A stretch of DNA of 64,000 nucleotides, taken from contig CM034538.1 of assembly GCA_020002185.1 (NCBI GenBank), positions 64,460,258-64,524,257 on the forward strand, written 5' to 3'. The position numbers and the translations under genes were made by a program. A model generated the notes under the pieces. It saw only the letters and a list, made by a program, of their open reading frames with translations. It did no database searches and had not been told where the DNA came from. Below are positions 46,949-57,699 of this stretch, piece by piece (the first letter of the stretch is position 1; each line of letters opens with the position of its first letter). The stretch comes from Paraescarpia echinospica. Lineage: Eukaryota; Annelida; Polychaeta; Sabellida; Siboglinidae.

Positions 46949-47269
46949 GTAATATTCACCTATTATATTACGGTAAAATGACTATGTTACAGATATAACA
47001 TATGCCTAAATCATGTTGTTTGCCAGAACTAAACCTTAGGATGTCCATACCGCATGAACCACTGTGCACAATGACATGCTGCTATCGGGTGTGCAGTTTA
47101 GTTGTTTTGTGAATATAGTTTTCTCGTTGCCTAACGATTCTTGTTTACTGCCCCATTGAGTTCAGGTTTCTGAGGATATACGCGCTATAGAAAAGTAGGA
47201 TATTTTATGTTTTGTATCTCTAATCGCGTGCCACGTAACTGTGCGTAGTTTTATTTTTATTCTCAACAG

Positions 47270-47401
47270 CGTGCGAAGCCGGACCGTACGGGAAGAACTG
47301 TGCAGAAGACTGCAGACATTGCAAGGACAACCATCCACGTGACGTCAAAAACGGGCACCGTGCTACTGGATGCGAAATGTATTACACGTCAGCGTACATA
47401 C
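47270..47401 (+). CDS. paralogue of receptor EGF exon 21207-21350 (partial gene remnant)
   Basis: A 132-base open exon (phase 1 to 1) with acceptor TTCTCAACAG and donor GTAAGT. It encodes ACEAGPYGKNCAEDCRHCKD, then VKNGHRATGCEMYYTSAYI. Alignment with the receptor exon is clear: C-x-x-x-C-x-x-C-K-x-x (RHCKDN versus GHCKNK), DIKNG/DVKNG, the GC-E-T/M-W/Y-Y-T-S ending. This exon is intact, but its upstream partner carries a stop and no membrane or F5/8C exons are seen nearby. Best read as a remnant of a duplicated receptor gene. Confidence 0.75.
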
Positions 47402-47736
47402 GTAAGTCAAGTGTACATATTTCTTTCCATCTTTGTTTGGGCGGCTGCTAGCTTGTTCTTTGCCTGTATGTCATCGCTTGAAGTCAGAGCCGTAGCTCGC
47501 CTAAAACAACTGGGGGGAGGGCAATTCATGTGGGGGTTCTCCCCCAGAAACTGTTTAAAATGTACTCCCTCTTGGTGCAATCTAGCTTATTAGTTCTCTC
47601 ACGGCTAAAGTGTTGTGTCAGTGTCGGTCGCATGCTGCGAAGGAACTACCCGCGCCCTTCACTCTGTCCCTTATCCACACCTCAAGCCTGGGCACGATCG
47701 TTTTCATGCACGGATCCAGGATTTCGGGAGACATAG

Positions 47737-50216
47737 TTTAACAAGATTTAACAAGATTGCCATCCAGAGAATTAACTCTAGATGGCAGGTGGACAAGGAA
47801 GCCCTTTGGCTTATCTAGAGTCCAACCCTTTTATCTACATATATCCATCCCTTCTGAGGTATGTGTCGATTTTATTTTTAAACATATTCACACTACTAGC
47901 ACCCACACAATCATCAGATAATCTGTTCCATTCATTCACAGTCCTTTGTGAAAATGAGAACTTTCTCACGTCTAATCTACACTGCTCCTTTACTAATGTA
48001 ACTTCATGTCCTCTAGTCTTTCTATCTTTCTTAACTGAAAAAAACATATTTCTATCAATATTTTCATAACCATTCAATACTTTAAACACTTCTATCTGAT
48101 CTCCTCTCAATCTCCTGGTCTCTAGTGTTGTTAAACCACATTCTTTTAGGCGTTTTTCATAACTAAGATCCCTCAGTTTTGGTATCATTTTAGTCGCTCT
48201 CCTCTGTACTCTTTCTAGCATATCTATGTCCTTCTTGCGGTATGGCCTCCACGCTTGTATACAATATTCTAAATGAGGCCTAACTATTGTTTTGTACAGT
48301 GGTATTATTAGTTCTTTTTCTTTATATGCTATATTTCGCCTAATCAATCCAAGGATTTGATTTCCTTTTGAAGCTGCAATTCCACACTGCTCTGAAACCT
48401 TCATGTCAGCACTAATTGTCAGCCCTAAGTCTTTTTCTTTTACAGTAGTACTTAATACAGTTCCCCCCATTGTATATTCTACATATTCGTTCCCATATCC
48501 TGTGTGGAGGCATTTACATTTCCCAAAATTGAACAACATTTGCCACTTTTCAGACCATTTGATCAACCTGTCAAGATCATCTTGCAAATGCTGTCTATCA
48601 CCATCACTTTCAATCCTTCTAAACACTTTTGTATCATCTGCAAATTTCAACACCTTGCTAGCTATATCATCGTCCAAATCGTTTATATATATTAAGAATT
48701 ATATTGGTCCCAGTACTGATCCCTGTGGAACCCCTCAAAACTGATTTCCAGTTTGAAGCCTCCCCATCAACAACTACCCGTTGTCTTCTGTCAATCAGCC
48801 ATTTTTCTATCCAGTTAATTATACCATTTCCTATGCCATGGGCTTTTAGTTTAAGCAGTAATCTCTGATGTGGCACTTTGTCGAAAGCTTTTTGAAAATC
48901 TAAGTAGATGATATCTACTGGTGATCATCATCTACCCACTTAGTGATATCTTCCAAAAAACATAACATATTTGTTAAGCATGACCTCGCTTTTAGAAACC
49001 CATGTTGAGATGGGTTTATCAAGTTATGTTTAACAAGAAAATCCTCCATGTGATCTTTAATTAGTCTTTCGAATAATTTACAAATCACCGATGTTAAACT
49101 AACTGTTCTATAGTTCTCTAACCTTGTTTCTCGAACCTTTTAAATAACGAGGTATAATGTTTGCCTCTTTCCATTCTAAAGGAACCATCCCTCTTCTAAT
49201 GACAAGTTGAAAACTATTTGCAAGCGGTATTATGCTAATTTGTTCTAATTTCCATATTAGTTTGGGTGGGAATACCATCCACTCCAGGTGATTTATTTTC
49301 CTTCATAGCCCTAATTTTCTTAGCTACCACTTCTGGGGTTACAATTAACTGTCTTAAATAGTCTGATTCTGCCCCCTTGAACTTAGCCTCTGGTACTGGC
49401 AGTGAACTAGTGTCTTCTCTGGTAAACACTGAACTAAAATACTCATTCAGGTCTTCTGCCATTAAGAATCCTTCTGATATTATATTTCCAGCACTATCTT
49501 CTAGAGGACCGACCTTATCCTGAACTTTCTGTTTGCTTCGAACATACGCATAAAACTCTTGCTGTCATGTTTTATATTACAAGCTAATTTATGTTCATAG
49601 CTTCTCTTTGAATTTCTAATTTCAGCTGTAGCTTGGTTTAGTGCTTCTTTATAAATGTTGTAGTCTTCGTCATTGCCAGTACGTCTATATGACTTCCACA
49701 TAATTTGTTTATACTTAATTTTTCTAATGGCTTCTTTCGATAAGTATTTCTTTCTGGTCCGTTTCCCTTGTTTTTTGAAGGAACAAATTTATCTACGATG
49801 CACTCTATTTCATTCTTTAAGATATTCCAGCATTCTGTTGCTGTCTTTTTCTTCAGTGTATTATTCCAGTCTATCTTTGCTAAATATTTCCTCATTTCCT
49901 TATATCTTCCTTTGTGGAAATTTCTCCTCAACTGCTTTTTATTATTTCTTTCTGATTTTACTTTGATGGTAAAATGTATCTGGTTGTGATCACTACTTCC
50001 CAGAGGCTCACATAATTTAACATTGTCAACTAATTCATTCTGTGAGGACAAAACTAAGTCTAACACATTCTCTCCCCTGGTTGGTTCTAGCACATGTTGA
50101 GAAAGTAAACTATCTTGTACTAAAACTAAAAACTTGTGGTCCTCACTACCCATACTCTGTAGAGATTTCCATTTTATATGCCCATGGTTAAAATCCCCCA
50201 TGATAACACAGTCCCG
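47737..50216 (-). mobile_element. CR1/L2-like LINE (copy 3), 5'-truncated in the endonuclease
   Basis: Longest copy of the family here. From the 3' decamer tail (47737) it carries the ORF2 C-terminal region and RT (47835-49490, with several frameshifts), a linker (MWKSYRRTGNDEDYNIYKEA, ALNQATAEIRNSKRSYEHKL) and the end of the APE-type endonuclease (50201 leftward). The endonuclease end shows CVIMGDFNHGHIKWKSL and PLGSSDHNQIHFTI, the G-D-F-N and S-D-H motifs. It stops at 50216 and is followed at once by transposon X sequence starting TTTGAATT. Nearly identical to copy 1 over the shared 1.8 kb. Confidence 0.92.
49501..50201 (-). pseudogene. LINE ORF2: end of APE endonuclease and linker
   Basis: A 187-codon frame beginning at MGDFNHGHIKWKS includes the catalytic-loop motif GDFN and the SDH motif of exonuclease-III-like LINE endonucleases. 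It then runs into the basic linker KSERNNKKQLRRNFHKGRYK. A frameshift near 49640-49700 separates it from the RT part. The N-terminal half of the endonuclease is lost by 5' truncation. Confidence 0.85.
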
Positions 50217-51730
50217 TTTGAATTATCTGATGTAATGTTGTATATCTACAAAGATCCATTTGCAGAGAACAGCGATGGCTGGAATAGGATATGAAGAATC
50301 ACTTCCACATCTGCATCTACATCAGAAAATGTTGTCAGCATTCCAAACACCTTGTCCTTCTTGGTGCGAGTAGAGTCTCCAAAGATAGGCGTACTCATCC
50401 CACTCATTAACTCATTGATGTTTCTGCATGACTCCTAGCAGAATGACACGAGTTGCTGGTAGTGAGTGTTCATGTCCAAGATGTGAACACTCTTATCTTC
50501 GATCAGGCATCAGAGGGGGCAGGTGATCAGCTCCTGATAAGTCCAAGTGCTTTACATCCAGCGAGAAACTGTGACTTTTCTAAGTCGTTTAGAACGGATT
50601 TCAACAACCTGTTTGACGCACCTTGTTTTATTACTAAAGCACCACATTTAATTGATAAGAAAGAATGTCCTTGCAGCATTCGAAAATAAAATGTTGAAAA
50701 AGCATGCATACCCATCACCGCTGAAGCAAAATGTAGCACCGTACCACCACCAGGAAAAGTTAAATCATGTTATATACTCATATAAAAAATAGTTCTAGGA
50801 AGATACAGTAAAAAACAACCCCAAAAACCCACCAACAAGCCAATGTTTATACATGCAGTTAGTTACAGCAAGATCAATTCAGTGTAATTAGAAGTACATC
50901 AGATGTCTGATTTATGGAGGGGGTTGTCATTTATTTGTTGTTATTAATTGTCATATATTTTTGCATGATTACAATATGAAAATAAACTTTAAATATTCAT
51001 ATAACATCCACCATATAATATATGATAGCATGTCTGTGCATATGTAAACACGAATAACAAATGCATGGCTAAAACACAACTTCAGAATAAAAGATTGCAA
51101 TAATATGTACGCCTGGTATGTGAGCGATAATAGAAGAAATTCGTTGCCGGACATGGGGTACCTCTACGTTCGAGCTTGGGGCAAAATGGGCAAAGGTGTA
51201 TCTCCGCCAAATTTGCATTAATATTACGTTTATACATTACTAAATAGCAAAGATGTAGTTTGCCAGAGTTTCCGCAAGTTGTTAATACCTTAGATCCTCT
51301 CTAAATATGGTCAATGTTCAACATATCATATTTTTCTTAATTTTATTTCAATTCGTACAAGAAACACGCCAAAAGAAAGAGTATAATTTTGCGATTTAAA
51401 CCATACCGCCAAACATAGCATGGCAGGTAATAACGCGAGTACATGATTTTATGAAAACACTACCCTTCCGCGAGATTAAATATGGCTGCGCCCGCAACGA
51501 AATGAAATTTCTGCGGGTGTCGTTGTTTCATCACGAATATCTGTATGAAGCATTACGAGTTCGCAAAATCAGGTATTTTTATCACAAAGAAGACATATTT
51601 ACGTTTCTTTTGATATAAAATATATGATCAGTCTTTATAAATCAAGAGACTTACAATTTTTTAAACATAGGCGATTTAACATTGCGTACCAATGCAAACG
51701 CGTTTGCGTGATTTCTTCCGACCTCCCTAC
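50217..51730 (+). mobile_element. transposon X, right half (copy C)
   Basis: Starts TTTGAATTATCTGATGTAAT, exactly at the point where copy A stops, and follows copy B to the terminal CCGACCTCCCTAC. The right target duplication is CTTAA (51731-51735), identical to the left duplication of copy A at 13505-13509 and unlike that of copy B. Its left half is missing here. LINE copy 3 abuts it. Confidence 0.9.
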
Positions 51731-52828
51731 CTTAAGGCTCGCCAAAAACACCTTCAGACTCTAAATATTTGGGAGATAATGCTAACTCTAACCGCAACCC
51801 CAAAATACTGAGGGCTGAGCCCGCTAAATCCCCCAGGTTCTAACGCGTGTGATCATGTTTATTAGAACTGTGCAGGTAAATAAGCTAGGCGATACCGCAA
51901 GCAATGCTGAATGTAGTGCGATGGCAGTAACCGTTTCGTTTATTAGTTATGATTTCGCATGTTCCTTTCCGCTACTCCGTCGTCGATTCCTCGTCGCTCC
52001 CGGTTTACTCGAAGTTAAGAAGTCGAAATTATTTAACAAACAATATTTGTAGTATTCTTTCTGAAAAGTATTGCCACGCTCCAAGGTGTGCACAGATGAA
52101 CTACTTGAGATTGGACGAATTGGTACGGTAAATAACCCTTCAGACAGGGTGGTTGATAGCGTAACTGATTTAACTCAAGTTACTGAAATCTGAACATGAA
52201 GCATCGAAGCCTAAGCCTAAGGTGAGCGAAGCCGTCGAAGGCAGACGAAGCCGAAGGCGTGTCTTCGTTTTACCTAGCTTTACAAATTTGTTTTGGTTTA
52301 TAAACTAAACAAATTCCTGCTTCCGACTTTTGACATGTTTGATGTCATGTTGACGTGCCAATGCATTGGCACGCCTGAGCTTGAGAGGGAGGGTGGTCAT
52401 TGCTAGGCATGGCGGTGAACCATGACCCGTTTGCGCGTGGTCCGAACCATCCATCCTGCTTCTGTTGTTAATCTGACTTGAAACGGGACATATTCTTAGA
52501 CTAACTAGTAACTGGCCGTTGTTAATGTAATCAGTTGGAAGTTGGAATGGACTTGTGTATTTTAACTGGTAAATGTTTAAAGAAGTATTATATTACTTGC
52601 AATAATTTTGACTTGCGTATTCTCCTTGGAAACTCGGTAAATGTTTCAAGAATTAGTAAATTACTTGCAACTATTTTGACGTGCGTATTACAATCATACT
52701 TAATTTTGTAACTATTTGTATATAACATTAGCCTAAATCATCCGTCTTTAGATTTTTGCCGCTTTGAAACCCCGCTATCGCACGGTAACGGGGATTCAAA
52801 TTGTAGTAAAGACTATTCCGTAGCCAAG
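51731..52828. other. non-coding stretch right of transposon X
   Basis: The first ~60 bases (CTTAAGGCTCGCCAAAAACA, CCTTCAGACTCT) continue the tandem repeat interrupted at 13509. The rest shows no supported gene. Confidence 0.5.
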
Positions 52829-54841
52829 GCGGCGATCTTTTACTTTCTGACCTAACCATGAAAATGACCACCTACAGCCACCAAACTTCTCACATATCTT
52901 ACATACATATACACACACTACGTTACAAAAATATTTTATATTCCTACCACCATCACATTGAGTAAAACAAACTCAAGAAAAACTTGACTTCTATGGCGGC
53001 GACTATCCGTTGCTCCGCGGTTACCATACTATTGATATTGTGAGAGTTTCATAGAAATTCTGCACAGTAATGCTATCATTACTGTACGCATGTTCGCGCA
53101 CGATATAAATATATATATATGTAATATATCATTAATACATACAAGCGCGTGAGTGTGTGTGCATGTGTTAGTTATAATATTGGCATTGTTTCTGTTAAAA
53201 ACTAGCTCGATTAATTAAGGCATAATTATTATCATCAGTATGGTTTGCAGGTAATTAAAGGTTATGGCTAAACTGGGAAAGTCATTTCCGTAATTAGTTA
53301 ATGTGACAAACTCAAGTAAGAAGACGCATTCCTCATTTCCAACTAGTTTTTTTGTGGCACCATTAAAAGTGCAGGTTTGGAACAAATTATGCACAATTTG
53401 CTGCCACTCTGTATGTAAAGGGAAACTACTTGTGATACATCGATTGGTGGTGAACACGCCAATTCGACGTAACTGCCACGAAATTACGACGAGCTTAATT
53501 CGAAGATGAATTTTATTGTTTAAGCCGACCAAACCGTTAAAAGCTATGTATTTTCTACCACCATATTTCATTATTATTTATTCATTATGCTTACCAAGTA
53601 ATGAATGTCCAAAATGTTAATATTATTATTACATATCTGATGGTAGCATTATATTTCATTAATAGAATAATACTTTGTATTAATTTTCTTATCAAAAGAA
53701 CGTGTTAGTGTATGTGCGCAGACACGCATGCACACACACATACATACATGCACGCACACATACATGTATACGAACACAATTATTTGCTATTCGTAAGTTA
53801 ATTTGTTTTTTACATTAATTAGAAACCTTTCATTACCTGCAAACCATACTGATGATAATAATTATGCCTTAATTAATCGAGCTACATTTTAACAGAGCCG
53901 ATGCCAATATTATAACTAACGCACACACACTCACGCGTATGTATTAACAATATATTATAAATGTATTTATATACAGTAATGATAGCGCCACTGTACGGAA
54001 TTTATGTGAAGCTTGATACAATATCGATTTTACGGTAACCACGGAGCAACGGATAGTCGCCGCCGTAGAAGTCGAGTTTTACTTGAGTTTGTTTTGCTAA
54101 ATTTGATCGTGGTAGGATTGTAAAATATTTTTTTTTAACATATTATATGTATACGTATGTAAGACAGGGGTAGAACTACCCACTAGTCCGCTAGTCCGTA
54201 CACTAGTAAAGATTACGGCGGACTAGTAAATCCGCCTACCAACTAGTCCGGCTGTCTAGTAAAAATCAGCATGTTGCATGATGCCACCATCCGTACCATT
54301 GACAAATTAATTCTTTACGTAATGAGGCGACAGTGAAAAGTGAAACAGTGCTGTTGATTGGCTGTTGTGTGACATCGAATTCTGAAATGACAGTTTTGTT
54401 TGGTTTAGCGTATCTGGTAGAGGGGTAGGGCTAATGAGTGCAATTGGTGGTCATTTTCAAATGCACGGTTTTCGAATACGGTTTACATCTACATTGCTTT
54501 ATTAGTCTACGTTTATGCACGATGTATCATTACTTGACTGGGGTTGCAAAACCAGCAGAAAAACGCAAGCTGGAAAAACACTGCAACTGCCCACCGAGCC
54601 ATTCAAGTGCTGAAAACGGCCACCATGGACCGTCTGACGCATTTGTTGCAATTTAAATTTGTGTTGTTTTGATATTTTCAGGACTAGTAAACCTTTTGGC
54701 GGACTAGTAAACTTTTGTCTTTACTAGTCCTGCTGTCCAGTAAAATAAATGCTGAAGTTCTACCCCTGTAAGATATGTGAGAGGTTTAGTGGCTGTAGGT
54801 GGTCATTTTCATGGTTAGGTCAGAAAGTAAAAGATCGCCGC
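52829..54841. mobile_element. foldback-type element with ~400-bp inverted arms
   Basis: The left arm (52829 to about 53265) and right arm (about 53830 to 54841) are near-perfect inverse copies: GCGGCGATCTTTTACTTTCT at the outer left returns inverted at the outer right, and TGCCTTAATTAATCGAGC-type inner ends also pair. The right arm is interrupted by a nested element at 54165-54768. No coding capacity seen. A diverged short relative is at 4525-5000. Confidence 0.85.
54165..54768. mobile_element. nested MITE, 604 bp
   Basis: The ends are CAGGGGTAGAACT and AGTTCTACCCCTG, perfect 13-base inverted repeats, flanked by TAAGA on both sides. The uninterrupted target GTATGTAAGATATGTGAG can be read from the opposite foldback arm and confirms a clean insertion. 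Internal motif ACTAGTCCG/ACTAGTAAA recurs many times. hAT-like ends, but the target duplication is 5 bp (or 3 bp if the ends are ACAGGG), so the superfamily is open. A 72-codon frame inside has no known motif. Confidence 0.85.
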
Positions 54842-55582
54842 AAAGGCATGGATGTAATTGTTAGTGTGAAAGTATTAAAACCACTTTGAAACGTGAAGGA
54901 AAGATCAATAAGAAAATAAAAAAAAGAAATATAAAAAAATATACTCATTAATATACGAGAATGCGGCAATGTAGTTGTTAGCATCTGCCTGGCCTTCAAG
55001 ACCCGGACCAGGCACGGTACATATGATTTGGTGTAAAAACCTAGCTCTGAACATTGGAGATTGTTTAGTATTAGGAGATTTACAAACGTAAAGGATTTTT
55101 TCTAAACTATATATTAATTATATTTTCAAGTAAGTAAAACAAAATCCTTATTTTTGTGACTTCCTTTACATGAAAATGCGGTAGATTGCATCTTCTCAGC
55201 TCAAGAAACTGTGAACAACTGTCAAACCAAATGCACTCTGCTGCAATAGTGTTGCCAGTTGGCTATTTTAGCTGCCGATTTCAGTCTGGCCAGATGAAGC
55301 TTTCCATGGAAAATTAATTGTCAAAAAAAACTATGTGCATTTGCTGTATTTGAGGGCATTCATAGGAGTACGTCTTCTAGGACCATGGCGATGGGAAGGA
55401 AGTTACATATCCATGGGATATCTCATAGTTATTACCTCCAAATATACATCTTTGTAAAGAGTTCCAGTTTTAACACCTGGTGACATTTGAAAAAAATAGT
55501 ATGATGTAAACTAAGAAAACTATTTCATTGTTATCATCCTATTAAAAGGTAGGGCAAAAATATAATTTTCAACTCTTTTCAG
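54842..55582. other. region upstream of the RRM gene
   Basis: AT-rich. It presumably holds the 5' non-coding exon and promoter of the SR-type gene, but no TATA box, exon or other signal could be fixed. It ends in a good acceptor (TTTTCAACTCTTTTCAG). Confidence 0.4.
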
Positions 55583-57208
55583 GTCTGAACACAGACAATG
55601 CGCTCCAAAGAAGGCAAAGTGTACATAGGTGGTCTGCTTGATACAGTGAAACGAGAGGAACTTGAGAAAGAGCTCGCCCGATTTGGTCGTGTCACCGAAT
55701 GTTGGGTAGCACACAACCCACCTGGGTTTGCGTTTGCTGAGTTTGCGAGCATGAATGATGCTGAGAATGCGGTGAAATCTCTGGACGGCAAGAACATATG
55801 TGGCTCACGGGTGCGTGTTCAGATGTCACACAGTGATGGGCCAAAATTTGAGGCACGCTTGCGTCGCCCCCTACTGGGGGCTAGAGGTACACTGCGTGTG
55901 CCAGTACGACGACCACTTGGGAGAACTGCACTGTCAACTCAGCATCAGCGGCGCCCCCTGCTGGGAGTGCAGGGTAGTCTCCGCGTCGTGAAACGATTAT
56001 CAGCCAGGAGAACACTCCTATCCACGCCGTCGCCATTGCCTTATATGTCAACCCACAGCGCCCATCAGATGTTGCCACAACGTCGTCAGTTATCATCACA
56101 GTCACATCGTCGAATGTCACTGGATCGTCGAATGTCTCCAGAACCTTATCATCGCATGTCACCAGAACCTTATCGTCGAATGTCACCAGAACCTTATTGT
56201 CAAATGTTACCGGAACCGTATTGTCGAATGTCACCGGATCCGTATCGTCGAATGTCACTGGATCCATATCATCGAATGTCACCAGAACCTTATCGTCGAA
56301 TGTCACCGGAACCTTATCGTCAACAACCGTCACTACAGAATTCTCGGCACACATCACATGCGTCACTTCATTCCAATCGTACATTATTACCATTACCAGA
56401 CGCATCTCATCGGGCATTATTGCCACCACCAGATGGCACTAGACGTGGTCTTTTACCCCCACCTGATGATTTTCATCGGGCTATATTGCCACTGCCTGAT
56501 GGGGAACATCATGATACACAAACACCACACAGACGTTCACGTCACTCTACACTGTCACCATCAAGGCGCTTACGTCGCAGTATTCTGCCGCTGCCACATG
56601 CAGAACACCATGCAACATTGTCACCTCCAAGGCGCTCACGTCGCGGTATTCTGCCACTGCCAAATACTGCACATCACCCTACACTATCTCCACCAAGGCG
56701 CCCGCGTCGTGGTATATTACTCCCACCAGATGGCGTCCGACGTGGTATTTTACCGCTGCCTGATCACCGAGCTGCATCATCACCACCGAGGCGATCACGT
56801 CGTGCCATATTACCCCTGCCTGACGGGGCGCACCACGCTACAATGTCACCCCCCAGACACCCACGTCACCCTATACTACCCCTGCCTGACGCCGGGAGTC
56901 ATGACACATCACCACCAAGGCGCCAACGTCGAGCCATCCTGCTGCCCCCCGAAGGCTCTCGTCGCACGATATTACCCCATCCGAGGAATGATGTTCGCGA
57001 CTATCTCCTGGAAGTACCCATTGTTCCCAGTCACTATGAGGGAAGTGGGCGTAAGCCGCGGCATTACCCAGAACAGCAACACAACGACATTCCCATGCCC
57101 GGTGATGCAACGTATCGCACTAAAGCACCATTACTGGTCACACCTACGCCGCAATATCGCAGTCGGTCACCACTTGTTCATCGGCACAGGTATAGTGCTC
57201 CGGGCTGA
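55583..57208 (+). CDS. SR-type splicing factor (SRSF3/7-like RRM) with repetitive Ser-Pro/Arg tail
   Basis: The exon starts after CTCTTTTCAG. An in-frame TGA precedes ATG 55598, fixing the start. Residues 6-76 are one RRM: RNP2 VYIGGL (8-13) and CWVAHNPPGFAFAEF (35-49), where WVA-x-NPPGFAF is diagnostic of SRSF3/SRSF7-type factors that bind pyrimidine-rich RNA and act in exon definition and mRNA export. Instead of a classical RS domain the tail has two copies of RRPLLG-x-x-G-x-L-R, about ten RRMSPEPY-type octapeptides (roughly 171-244), then many SRR-x-ILPLPDG / SPPRR units. It reads to TGA 57206-57208, or splices at donor CACAG|GTATAG after 57189 to the exon at 59577, which fits in phase and gives an RS-like end. 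Probably nuclear. Tail function unknown. Confidence 0.85.
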
Positions 57209-57690
57209 TGAGTGTCCTCTCAACACTTCTATGTAAGCTGTGTTTCAGGTTATGACGCGATCACTGCCAGCAGTAACAACAAACAAGAGACTGCCATCTT
57301 GTCGCTGTGCAGCCATGTTTGCTGTTTACTACGTCTTTACACAGCATCCAACACAATGAATATAGAACTGCACACACGCATACAAAGCCATGCATACATA
57401 CGTACAGTAATACCTGCAGTTAAGTTCGGTTTAAGATTGATTTTATATCACAAATTGCAGCGAGTGTGGTTTGTTTGTCGAAAGAGTGCCAGTGAACAAG
57501 AACGGCTGATTGTGCACACACAGCTTTGGTCTCCTCCATGTTTACTGTCACTTTCTTCAAAACGGTTGAAGAGGATGTCATGAGATCTTGTATTGACAGA
57601 TCCTTGGGTGTCTGTCATGCAACTGAGCTGTGTTTCTAACACCGTAACTCGGTGATGCAGCTTTATTTGTCACATCTTCAAACACACACT
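57209..57690 (+). other. 3' region of the unspliced isoform / first part of intron
   Basis: Follows the TGA of the retained-intron form. No AATAAA is seen nearby, which favours splicing over termination here. No other feature supported. Confidence 0.4.
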
Positions 57691-57699
57691 TGCAGCTCA

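Noticed and set aside
55881..56429. A 182-codon minus-strand frame with repeated VTFDD
   Set aside because: Antisense shadow of the MSPEPY repeats.
56358..57236. A 292-codon plus-strand frame rich in His and Tyr
   Set aside because: Overlaps the RRM protein exon in another frame; the tandem repeats of that exon avoid stops in all frames. No start context or domain.
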